This document shows positions 1 through 5,255 of a stretch of DNA of 5,638 bases, piece after piece; positions within the stretch are counted from its first letter, which is position 1, and every line of letters begins with the position of its first letter. Source of the stretch: an uncultured Oscillibacter sp. (GTDB taxonomy: Bacteria > Bacillota > Clostridia > Oscillospirales > Oscillospiraceae). The stretch is from contig UQMC01000117.1 in the NCBI GenBank assembly GCA_900542115.1, positions 1 through 5,638 of the forward strand, read 5' to 3'. A model generated the notes under the pieces. The model worked only from the letters and a program-made list of their open reading frames with translations, searched no databases and was not told the origin of the DNA. Both the position numbers and the translations under genes were made by a program.

Positions 1-1
1 G

Positions 2-73
2 GGCCTGCGTTTCGCTATCCGTGAGGGTGGCCGTACCGTTGGTTCCGGCGTTGTTATCGAGATCGACGAGTAA
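2..73 (+). CDS. tuf: Elongation factor Tu, C-terminal end (partial)
   Basis: Only the last 23 codons and the TAA stop are in the window; the gene continues to the left. The peptide contains GLRFAIREGGRTVGSG, the highly conserved final beta-strand segment of EF-Tu domain 3, and ends in VVIEIDE. EF-Tu is the GTPase that delivers aminoacyl-tRNA to the ribosomal A site in the cytoplasm. Domain 3, with domain 2, contacts the tRNA acceptor and T stems. A strong terminator follows 12 bases after the stop, so this is the last gene of its transcript. The first base of the window is the third base of a preceding codon. Other translational GTPases do not share this C-terminal signature, so the call is firm despite the short length. 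Confidence 0.93.
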   Translation, partial: GLRFAIREGGRTVGSGVVIEIDE

Positions 74-85
74 TTTTGACTCATG

Positions 86-118
86 AAAAGGACTGCCGCA
101 TTGCGGCAGTCCTTTTTT
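86..118 (+). terminator. Rho-independent terminator after tuf
   Basis: A perfect 14-bp stem pairs 86-99 (AAAAGGACTGCCGC) with 103-116 around a three-base ATT loop, ending in a run of six T. It lies 12 bases after the tuf stop. The A-run on the left arm means it may also work on the opposite strand, protecting tuf from read-through from the right. Confidence 0.93.
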
Positions 119-168
119 GCGCTTAATATGCCGATTTTACCCAAAAGATATAGAATGGGCTGCTTGAG

Positions 169-188
169 ACACATAGTAACACATAGTA
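169..188. repeat. Tandem 10-bp direct repeat
   Basis: ACACATAGTA occurs twice with no spacer (169-178 and 179-188). An inverted partial copy, CACTATG, follows at 194-200. It is too short to call a satellite and might be chance or a protein-binding site. It lies far from any start codon. Confidence 0.55.
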
Positions 189-338
189 GGACGCACTATG
201 ACCTGAAAAATTACTTTTATGGAACAGGTGTCTTCGATGCAGCGGCAAAGTCCATTGTTCCCGCATGAATGAACTTATTTGGCGGGCAAAAGGGCGGAGC
301 CATTGGCTCTGGACATACCGGTGTTAATAGACGAGTGT

Positions 339-354
339 ACTTATCCTTATAAGT
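339..354. repeat. Short inverted repeat
   Basis: ACTTAT (339-344) and ATAAGT (349-354) form 6-bp arms around CCTT. This weak AT-rich hairpin lies about 35 bases beyond the nrd operon terminator. No function can be assigned. Confidence 0.35.
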
Positions 355-388
355 TTGTGAGCTACTTATTGTAGGTGTACTTGCATAA

Positions 389-422
389 AAACGCGCCTCT
401 GCTATTTGGCAGAGGCGCGTTT
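389..422 (-). terminator. Rho-independent terminator of the nrdD-nrdG-XRE operon
   Basis: A perfect 14-bp stem pairs 389-402 (AAACGCGCCTCTGC) with 409-422 around a six-base loop. Read on the minus strand, the hairpin begins three bases after the stop codon of the XRE gene (426-428) and ends in TTTTTA, a good intrinsic terminator. On the plus strand it is followed by a looser T-rich stretch, so it may work both ways. It is the only strong terminator I see downstream of the nrd promoter, which supports a three-gene transcript. Confidence 0.92.
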
Positions 423-425
423 CCT

Positions 426-881
426 TTACTTTTTCGCGGCCTTGGACAAAAGGGCTTGTCCCTCCGGCGATTTCAGAACCTCCAGTACAGTCTCCCGCAC
501 CAGAGCCTTGAAGGAATCACTTTTCAGCAGCGCGCCGAATACGGCGCCGCCATCATTTTTACCATTGTCACCGGACTGCGCCACAACGGCCGCGGTGGCC
601 CGCCGGACCGCCTTGGGGATGCTGACAGGCTCCTCCTGCGGCAAGGTGCCGCTGAGCCAGTTATCCATGCTGGTGGGGTCATCCGTTTCACCCCGGAGAT
701 AGGAAAGGGAAACGCCGAAGGCGGCGGCTAATTTTTGCTGTTGCTCCTGCGTAGGTGTCTGCCGCCCGGTCTCAAATTTTTCTACAGACAGCCGGGGCAG
801 TCCCAGCGCCGCTGCCAGAGCAGGGCGGCTGATGCCTTTTTTCGTTCTGAGTTCTTCAATGCGCTGTGCCATCGTGACCAT
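426..881 (-). CDS. XRE-family helix-turn-helix DNA-binding protein
   Basis: This 151-residue cytoplasmic protein has a Cro/C1-type helix-turn-helix at about residues 6-64. The domain starts with MAQRIEELRTKKGISRPALA and carries a recognition-helix region at about 28-37 (GLPRLSVEKFETG). The turn ending in GVSLSYLRGETDD (56-68) is typical of this family. A low-complexity linker follows (about 69-111), then a helical C-terminal tail (about 112-148, with SDSFKALVRETVLEVL) that could mediate dimerisation. It resembles short XRE regulators of gut Clostridia; the DNA target is unknown. The first ATG is preferred because AAGGAGG (890-896) is 8 bases upstream; the ATG at 870-872 would be 17 bases away. 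It is the last gene of the nrdD-nrdG unit, 13 bases after nrdG. A role in regulating the operon or other anaerobic genes is inference. An alternative is an unrelated regulator that simply shares the promoter. Confidence 0.85.
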   Translation of the reverse strand: MVTMAQRIEELRTKKGISRPALAAALGLPRLSVEKFETGRQTPTQEQQQKLAAAFGVSLSYLRGETDDPTSMDNWLSGTLPQEEPVSIPKAVRRATAAVVAQSGDNGKNDGGAVFGALLKSDSFKALVRETVLEVLKSPEGQALLSKAAKK

Positions 882-889
882 GGAAAATG

Positions 890-896
890 CCTCCTT
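890..896 (-). promoter_or_regulatory. Ribosome binding site of the XRE gene, overlapping the nrdG stop
   Basis: AAGGAGG on the minus strand, 8 bases before the ATG at 879-881. Its first bases are part of the nrdG stop codon TAA (895-897). The site fixes the start of the XRE gene and suggests that ribosomes ending nrdG can restart on it. Confidence 0.88.
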
Positions 897-1440
897 ATTG
901 CTGACCGGCGTGCCGGTCCAGGTCCGGCAGCAGGACGATATGGCCCGCCGCCAGAGTTTGCTTCATGTCGATCAACCGCTGATTGCGGGAGCCGCGAAAG
1001 CGCAGAGAAATGTCCTTCAGCTCCTCTACAAAGCGTCCGTCCACCAATACGTCCAGCAGGCTAAGCAGCTCCTCCGTCACCTCACAGTGGGGGTGTGCCC
1101 CCTCCTGCCGCAGCTCCTCAAGGGTAAAGCCGGAGAAGGCCCAGATGGTTTTCTCCGGATAGCGTGCCCGGACGCGGCGCACAAAGGGCAGCAGCGCCCG
1201 CTGGTTCTCCGGCTCAAAGGGCTCGCCGCCCAGAAGTGTGAGTCCGCTGATATAGGAGGGGGCAAGGAGCTTTAGAATCTCCTGCTCCGATTCCTCTGTA
1301 AAGGGCTGGCCATAGCAGAAGTCCCATGTCTGGGGCTGAAAGCAGCTTTTGCAGTGATTGGTGCAGCCGGAAACGAACAGCGTTACCCGGACGCCCTCGC
1401 CGTTGGCAATGTCGCAGTTTTTGATTTCACCGTAGTACAT
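895..1440 (-). CDS. nrdG: Anaerobic ribonucleotide reductase activating protein (radical SAM)
   Basis: NrdG is a radical SAM enzyme that uses a [4Fe-4S] cluster and S-adenosylmethionine to abstract a hydrogen from a glycine of NrdD, creating the stable glycyl radical. The 181-residue protein has the cluster motif CX3CX2C at C26, C30 and C33 (SGCTNHCKSC). The family N-terminal pattern around NGEGVRVTLFVSGC precedes it, and the SAM-binding GGEP is at 71-74. Later conserved segments are DVLVDGRFVEELKD (130-143) and GSRNQRLID (150-158). It is somewhat longer than the roughly 155-residue E. coli protein, mostly in the C-terminal tail. The ATG at 1438-1440 has AAGGAG (1446-1451) 5 bases upstream, overlapping the nrdD stop. 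Order and spacing directly after nrdD make this NrdG rather than pyruvate formate-lyase activase. Confidence 0.96.
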   Translation of the reverse strand: MYYGEIKNCDIANGEGVRVTLFVSGCTNHCKSCFQPQTWDFCYGQPFTEESEQEILKLLAPSYISGLTLLGGEPFEPENQRALLPFVRRVRARYPEKTIWAFSGFTLEELRQEGAHPHCEVTEELLSLLDVLVDGRFVEELKDISLRFRGSRNQRLIDMKQTLAAGHIVLLPDLDRHAGQQ

Positions 1441-1445
1441 GACCG

Positions 1446-1451
1446 CTCCTT
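1446..1451 (-). promoter_or_regulatory. Ribosome binding site of nrdG, overlapping the nrdD stop
   Basis: AAGGAG on the minus strand, 5 bases before the nrdG ATG. It shares bases 1450-1451 with the nrdD stop codon TAA (1450-1452), the same TAAGGAG arrangement as at the nrdG/XRE junction. Confidence 0.87.
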
Positions 1452-3654
1452 ACAGATGGAGGACGCGGTCGCGAATTTCCTGCGTCCGGCCCTGATTCCA
1501 GAACTGGGTGCCGATGTAGCCACAGGTGCGGCGGGCCACATTCATCTTGTCCTGATCGGTGTTGCCGCACTTGGGGCAGCGCCAGATGAGCTTGCCGTTA
1601 TCTTCAACGATCTGAATTTCACCGTCCCAGCCGCAGACCTGACAGTAATCGCTCTTGGTGTTCAGTTCGGCGTAGATGATGTTGTCATAAATGAATTTCA
1701 TGACCTCCAGCACGGCGGGGATGTTGTTCTGCATATCCGGCACCTCTACATAGCTGATGGCACCGCCGGGGGAGAGGTGCTGGAACTGGGCCTCGAATTT
1801 CAGCTTGTCAAAGGCGTTGATATTCTCAGTGACATGGACATGGTAGCTGTTGGTGATGTAGCCCTTGTCCGTGATGCCGGGGATGATGCCAAAGCGGCGC
1901 TGGAGGCACTTGGCAAATTTGTAGGTGGTGGATTCCAGCGGCGTGCCGTACAGGGAGTAGTCGATATTTTCGGCCTTTTTCCATTCGGTGCATTTGTCAT
2001 TCATCTTCTGCATGATGGACAGGGCAAAGGGCGTGGCGGAGGGGTCGGTGTGGCTCTTGCCCGTCATGTACTTCACGCACTCGTAAAGGCCGGCATAGCC
2101 AAGAGAAATCGTGGAGTAACCGTCATAGAGCAGGCGGTCGATGGTCTCGCCCTTCTTCAGCCGCGCCAGCGCGCCGTATTGCCAGAGAATCGGCGCGGAG
2201 TCCGACAGCGTGCCCTTGAGCCGCTCGTGGCGGCACTGGAGAGCCCGGTGGCACAGCTCCAGACGGTCTTCAAAAATATTCCAGAACTTTTCCATATTGC
2301 CGCCGGAGGACAGCGCCACATCCGGCAGATTGATTGTGACCACACCCTGATTGAAGCGGCCATAGTATTTGTGCTTTCCCGGCTCATAATTCTTGGCGTT
2401 GGCGATGTTGCCCACACCGGCGTCGGTGAAGCGGTCCGGCGTCAGGAAGGAGCGGCAGCCCATGCAGGTATACACATCGCCCTTCAGCTCCCGCATCTTC
2501 TTTTCGGAGATGTAGTCCGGCACCATGCGGCGGGCGGTGCACTTGGCGGCCAGCTCCGTGAGGTACCAGTAGGGAGAATCCTCGGTGATGTTGTCATCCT
2601 CCAGCACGTAAATGAGCTTGGGGAAAGCGGGAGTGACCCAGACACCATCCTCATTTTTCACACCCTGATAGCGCTGGAGCAGCATTTCCTCAACAATCAT
2701 GGCAAGGTCACGCTTTTCCCGCTCGTTCCGGGCCTCGTTGAGATACATGAAGACGGTGATGAAGGGGGCTTGTCCATTCGTAGTCAGCAGTGTGACCACC
2801 TGATACTGGATGGTCTGTACGCCCCGGCGAATTTCCTCCCGCAGCCGGGTCTCCACCAGCTCGGAAATTTTCTCCTCGCCGGGGTCGGCGCCGATGGAGG
2901 CCATTTCGGTTTCTACGATCCGGCGAATCTTCTGGCGGCTCACCTCTACGAAGGGGGCGAGGTGGGTCAGGGAAATAGACTGGCCGCCGTACTGGTTGGA
3001 GGCCACCTGCGCCACGATCTGCGTGGCGATGTTGCAGGCGGTGGCAAAGCTGTGGGGCCGCTCAATGAGCGTGCCGGTGATGACGGTGCCGTTTTGCAGC
3101 ATATCCTCCAGATTCACAAGGTCGCAGTTGTGCATGTGCTGGGCGAAGTAATCCGCGTCATGGAAGTGGATGATACCCTCCCGGTGAGCATCCACGATCT
3201 CCTGGGGCAGCAGAATGCGCTCTGTGATGTCCCGGCTGACCTCACCGGCCATATAGTCCCGCTGGGTGGAGTTCACCACCGGGTTCTTGTTGGCGTTTTC
3301 CTGCTTGGCCTCCTCGTTGCAGCACTCGATGAGGGAGAGAATCTTCTCGTCGGTGGTGTTGGAGCGGCGGACCAGAGAGCGGGTGTAGCGGTAGGTCACA
3401 TAGTTCTTGGCCACCTCAAAGGCACCGTGGGCCATGATCTGATACTCCACCAAATCTTGTATTTCCTCCACGGAGGGGGAACGGTTCATTTTCAGGCAGG
3501 AAAACTCCACGCTTTCCGCAATGCGCTGAATTTGCATAGGGGTCATCCGAATGGCCTCGTCCACGCTTTCATTGGCCTTTGTGATGGCCGCAATGATCTT
3601 CGCAATGTCAAAGGACACCTCAGAACCGTTCCGTTTAATAACTTTCATGGTCAT
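1450..3654 (-). CDS. nrdD: Anaerobic (class III) ribonucleoside-triphosphate reductase
   Basis: NrdD reduces ribonucleoside triphosphates to deoxyribonucleoside triphosphates for DNA synthesis without oxygen, using a glycyl radical made by NrdG. The 734-residue protein begins with an ATP-cone regulatory domain (about 3-95, KVIKRNGSEVSFDIAKI). Overall activity is therefore probably controlled by ATP/dATP. The ten-stranded barrel follows, with active-site cysteines C177 (MHNCDL) and C400 (CMGCRSFL), which match E. coli C175 and C384 from memory. N435 in GRFNQG appears to correspond to the residue linked to formate use in T4 NrdD, pointing to a formate-dependent enzyme (inference). The C-terminus has a zinc site, C671/C674 and C693/C696, and the glycyl radical motif RRTCGYIG with radical G712. 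Length is near the E. coli enzyme (712). Two starts are possible: ATG 3652-3654 is only 3 bases from GGAGG, while ATG 3646-3648 (MKVIKRNG) is 9 bases away and may be the true start. All key residues are present. Confidence 0.97.
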   Translation of the reverse strand: MTMKVIKRNGSEVSFDIAKIIAAITKANESVDEAIRMTPMQIQRIAESVEFSCLKMNRSPSVEEIQDLVEYQIMAHGAFEVAKNYVTYRYTRSLVRRSNTTDEKILSLIECCNEEAKQENANKNPVVNSTQRDYMAGEVSRDITERILLPQEIVDAHREGIIHFHDADYFAQHMHNCDLVNLEDMLQNGTVITGTLIERPHSFATACNIATQIVAQVASNQYGGQSISLTHLAPFVEVSRQKIRRIVETEMASIGADPGEEKISELVETRLREEIRRGVQTIQYQVVTLLTTNGQAPFITVFMYLNEARNEREKRDLAMIVEEMLLQRYQGVKNEDGVWVTPAFPKLIYVLEDDNITEDSPYWYLTELAAKCTARRMVPDYISEKKMRELKGDVYTCMGCRSFLTPDRFTDAGVGNIANAKNYEPGKHKYYGRFNQGVVTINLPDVALSSGGNMEKFWNIFEDRLELCHRALQCRHERLKGTLSDSAPILWQYGALARLKKGETIDRLLYDGYSTISLGYAGLYECVKYMTGKSHTDPSATPFALSIMQKMNDKCTEWKKAENIDYSLYGTPLESTTYKFAKCLQRRFGIIPGITDKGYITNSYHVHVTENINAFDKLKFEAQFQHLSPGGAISYVEVPDMQNNIPAVLEVMKFIYDNIIYAELNTKSDYCQVCGWDGEIQIVEDNGKLIWRCPKCGNTDQDKMNVARRTCGYIGTQFWNQGRTQEIRDRVLHL

Positions 3655-3657
3655 TCT

Positions 3658-3662
3658 CCTCC
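3658..3662 (-). promoter_or_regulatory. Ribosome binding site of nrdD
   Basis: GGAGG on the minus strand, within CGGAGGAGAATGACCATG. Its spacing is 3 bases to the first ATG and 9 bases to the second, in-frame ATG two codons later. By spacing alone the second start (3646-3648) is favoured; the difference is two residues. Confidence 0.8.
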
Positions 3663-3757
3663 GTATTATTGTGCAGAGACATAAAAATTCACGCGCGGAC
3701 AGCGTTCTGGAGCGGACAGGCCGGTCAAGCGCATGAGGCTTCTGTGAAGTAAAAACA

Positions 3758-3773
3758 TCTCAATATATTTAGC
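3758..3773. promoter_or_regulatory. Second, weaker NrdR box
   Basis: TCTCAATATATTTAGC matches about 11 of 16 positions of the NrdR box consensus ACACWATATATWGTGT, including the whole AT-rich core. It lies 33 bases from the stronger box, close to three helical turns, as expected for paired sites bound by the hexanucleotide-sensing repressor NrdR. It falls just after the predicted start of nrdD transcription. Confidence 0.75.
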
Positions 3774-3782
3774 AGCTATTGC

Positions 3783-3811
3783 ATCATAGCACACAATATA
3801 TGGTGGTGCAA
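3783..3811 (-). promoter_or_regulatory. Predicted promoter of the nrdD-nrdG-XRE operon
   Basis: On the minus strand, TTGCAC (3806-3811) and TATGAT (3783-3788) are separated by exactly 17 bases. The -10 matches the sigma-A consensus at 5 of 6 positions and the -35 at 3 of 6. The stronger NrdR box occupies the spacer, so bound repressor would block RNA polymerase directly. Confidence 0.7.
3791..3806. promoter_or_regulatory. NrdR box within the nrdD promoter spacer
   Basis: ACACAATATATGGTGG matches 14 of 16 positions of the NrdR box consensus ACACWATATATWGTGT. NrdR is a zinc-ribbon and ATP-cone repressor of ribonucleotide reductase genes that binds pairs of such boxes when dATP is abundant. The position between -35 and -10 of the predicted nrdD promoter supports a working operator. 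The nrdR gene itself is not in this window. Confidence 0.88.
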
Positions 3812-3881
3812 GAGGGGCGGGATAACATTTTTCAGATTTGTGAGATTCTCCAGAATTTTCATGAAATGTTTGGCGGCCCTC

Positions 3882-3910
3882 TTTACCCCAAGAGAAAAAC
3901 AGGGTATAAT
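3882..3910 (+). promoter_or_regulatory. Predicted promoter of the M18 aminopeptidase operon
   Basis: TTTACC (3882-3887) and a perfect TATAAT (3905-3910) are separated by 17 bases. The predicted start of transcription is near 3917, giving a leader of about 26 bases. A 10-bp palindrome, ATACCGGTAT (3909-3918), overlaps the end of the -10 and the start site and could be an operator, but may be chance. Confidence 0.75.
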
Positions 3911-3926
3911 ACCGGTATCAACCCAT

Positions 3927-3932
3927 GGGAGG
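3927..3932 (+). promoter_or_regulatory. Ribosome binding site that sets the aminopeptidase start
   Basis: GGGAGG lies 10 bases before ATG 3943-3945. The earlier in-frame ATG at 3925 overlaps this motif and has no ribosome binding site of its own, so the start at 3943 is preferred. Confidence 0.85.
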
Positions 3933-3942
3933 CTTTATTAGA

Positions 3943-5244
3943 ATGGAGACCACACAGAAATTGCTTCGTTTTTTGGACGAAAGCCCCACCTGCTATCACG
4001 CCGCGGCCAATGTGTGCGCGGCACTCAAGGCGGCCGGAGCCGTGGAGCTGCGAGAATCAGAGCCGTGGCGGCTGGAGCGGGGAACACTATATGTTGTGGT
4101 TCGGGGCGATTCGGCCCTCATGGCCTTCCGGTTGCCGGAGGGGAAGCCGCGGGGCTTTCTGTTGGCGGCGGCCCATGACGATTCGCCTACGTTCAAGCTC
4201 CGGGAAAACGCGGAGGTGCGCGCTCCCAGCGATACGCTGCGCCTCAGCGTGGAGCCGTATGGCGGCGGTATCTGGCGGGGCTGGCTGGACCGTCCGCTGT
4301 CCGTGGCGGGCCGGGTAATGGTCCGGCAGGGGGAGCGCCTTGTGACCCGGCTGGTGAACATCGACCGGGACCTGCTGGTGATTCCCTCCGTGGCTATTCA
4401 CATGGACCGCACCGTGAACAAGGGCACGGCGCTGAACCCGGCGGTGGACCTGCTGCCGCTGCTGGGCTGCGGCAAGGAGACCGGCGCGTTCCGCCGGCTC
4501 ATCGCGCAGGCGGCGGGTGTGCGGGAGGAGCATCTGCTGTCCACAGAGCTGTTCCTTTATCCCCGTGTCCGGGCCGTGCAGACAGGCCTGAACGGCGAGT
4601 TTATCGTATCGCCCCGGCTGGATGACCTTCAGTGCGTATTCGCCTGCATGGAGGGCTTTCTGGCGGCAAAGGCGGGGGAGAGCGTGCCGGTGCTGACGGT
4701 GTTCAATAACGAGGAGGTGGGCAGCAACACCCGTCAGGGAGCGGATTCCACCTTCCTTACCGATGTGCTGGAGCGCATTGCCGATGGCTGCGGCCTGAGC
4801 CGGGAGGAATGGAGGGCTGCTGTGGCCAACAGCTTCATGGTGTCGGCGGACAACGCCCACGCCATTCATCCCGCCCACCCGGAGTACGCCGATCAGGGGG
4901 AGTTTCCGGTGCTGGGCGGCGGCGTTGTCATCAAGTACAACGCCAACCAGCGCTATACCACGGACACCGTGTCCGCCGCTGTGTTTCAGAGCATCTGCCG
5001 ACGGGCGGATGTTCCCGTGCAGCGCTACAGCAACCGGGCGGACCTGCCCGGCGGCTCCACATTGGGGAATATCTCCACAGCGCACTTCTCCGTTCCCACG
5101 GTGGACATCGGCCTGCCCCAGCTTGCCATGCACAGCGTTTGCGAAACGGCGGGGGCGGCGGATACCGCGTACCTGATTCGGGCTATGACCGCTTATTTTT
5201 CCGCTTCGTTCCATTATGACAGTGACGGAGGCATTCTGCTGTAA
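3943..5244 (+). CDS. M18-family metallo-aminopeptidase
   Basis: This 433-residue cytoplasmic zinc enzyme belongs to the M18 (aspartyl aminopeptidase-like) family, which removes N-terminal, often acidic, residues from peptides and forms large dodecameric shells. The dinuclear zinc ligands can be placed: H78 in AAAHDDSPTF, bridging D227 in SPRLDDLQ, catalytic/ligand E257-E258 in NNEEVGS, D303 in SADNAHAIHP, and H397 in LAMHSVCE. The N-terminal LLRFLDESPTCYHAAANV and the later NRADLPGGSTLGNIS are also family signatures. Length matches the usual 425-440 residues. Two motif positions differ from the best-known members: HDDSP where HTDSP is common, and SVCE where S-x-RE is common. All metal ligands are intact, so activity is expected. 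The gene has its own promoter, diverges from nrdD, and is followed by a LURP-one gene 11 bases downstream. The exact substrate preference cannot be read from sequence. Confidence 0.94.
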   Translation: METTQKLLRFLDESPTCYHAAANVCAALKAAGAVELRESEPWRLERGTLYVVVRGDSALMAFRLPEGKPRGFLLAAAHDDSPTFKLRENAEVRAPSDTLRLSVEPYGGGIWRGWLDRPLSVAGRVMVRQGERLVTRLVNIDRDLLVIPSVAIHMDRTVNKGTALNPAVDLLPLLGCGKETGAFRRLIAQAAGVREEHLLSTELFLYPRVRAVQTGLNGEFIVSPRLDDLQCVFACMEGFLAAKAGESVPVLTVFNNEEVGSNTRQGADSTFLTDVLERIADGCGLSREEWRAAVANSFMVSADNAHAIHPAHPEYADQGEFPVLGGGVVIKYNANQRYTTDTVSAAVFQSICRRADVPVQRYSNRADLPGGSTLGNISTAHFSVPTVDIGLPQLAMHSVCETAGAADTAYLIRAMTAYFSASFHYDSDGGILL

Positions 5245-5249
5245 GGAGG
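5243..5249 (+). promoter_or_regulatory. Ribosome binding site of the LURP-one gene, overlapping the aminopeptidase stop
   Basis: AAGGAGG, 6 bases before ATG 5256-5258. It shares its first two bases with the aminopeptidase stop TAA (5242-5244). It sets the start of the last gene and indicates coupling of the two genes. Confidence 0.9.
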
Positions 5250-5255
5250 TAGAAG

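Larger units (their letters stand above)
119..388. other. Intergenic region between convergent transcripts; no confident gene
   Basis: These 270 bases lie between the tuf terminator and the terminator of the minus-strand nrd operon. The stretch looks less GC-rich than the genes beside it. I see no start codon with a good ribosome binding site on either strand. It contains a 10-bp tandem repeat (169-188), a short inverted repeat (339-354), an 8-bp direct repeat GTGTACTT (335-342 and 375-382), and a near-palindrome GAGCCATTGGCTC around 298-310. On the minus strand, one frame from 340 down to 137 is open except for one stop (275-277). It may be the remains of a gene or of an intergenic repeat. 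Nothing here can be assigned a function. Confidence 0.6.
3655..3776 (-). other. Long untranslated leader of the nrdD transcript
   Basis: If transcription starts about 7 bases after the -10 element (near 3776), the leader is about 120 bases. It includes a GC-rich block (about 3691-3732) with the direct repeat GCGGACAG (plus strand 3695-3702 and 3712-3719). A possible 22-codon upstream reading frame runs from ATG 3732-3734 to TAA 3666-3668, ending a few bases before the nrdD ribosome binding site. It has only a weak purine stretch (AGAAG) upstream. I recognise no known riboswitch. Confidence 0.45.

Noticed and set aside
83..268. A 61-codon plus-strand frame just after tuf
   Set aside because: Its first codons are the tuf terminator hairpin itself, and it has no ribosome binding site or family resemblance.
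375..731. Plus-strand frame opposite the XRE gene
   Set aside because: It runs through the operon terminator and antisense to a clear helix-turn-helix protein.
832..1275. Plus-strand frame opposite nrdG and the XRE start
   Set aside because: It is a shadow of NrdG, whose radical SAM motifs are on the other strand. No supporting start signal.
1354..3684. A 776-codon open frame on the plus strand opposite nrdD
   Set aside because: It is longer than nrdD but lies entirely antisense to nrdD and the start of nrdG, has no ribosome binding site, shows low-complexity GC-driven composition, and resembles no family. The minus-strand frame carries all NrdD motifs.
3925..3942. Earlier in-frame ATG of the aminopeptidase
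   Set aside because: The ribosome binding site GGGAGG lies inside this six-codon extension and is correctly spaced only for the ATG at 3943.
3779..4318. Plus-strand frame starting in the divergent intergenic region
   Set aside because: It covers the NrdR box and both promoters and then overlaps the aminopeptidase in another frame. No ribosome binding site.
4087..5214. A 375-codon minus-strand open frame opposite the aminopeptidase
   Set aside because: It is antisense to a clear M18 enzyme with every metal ligand present, and is explained by GC-rich third positions. No ribosome binding site or recognisable domain.
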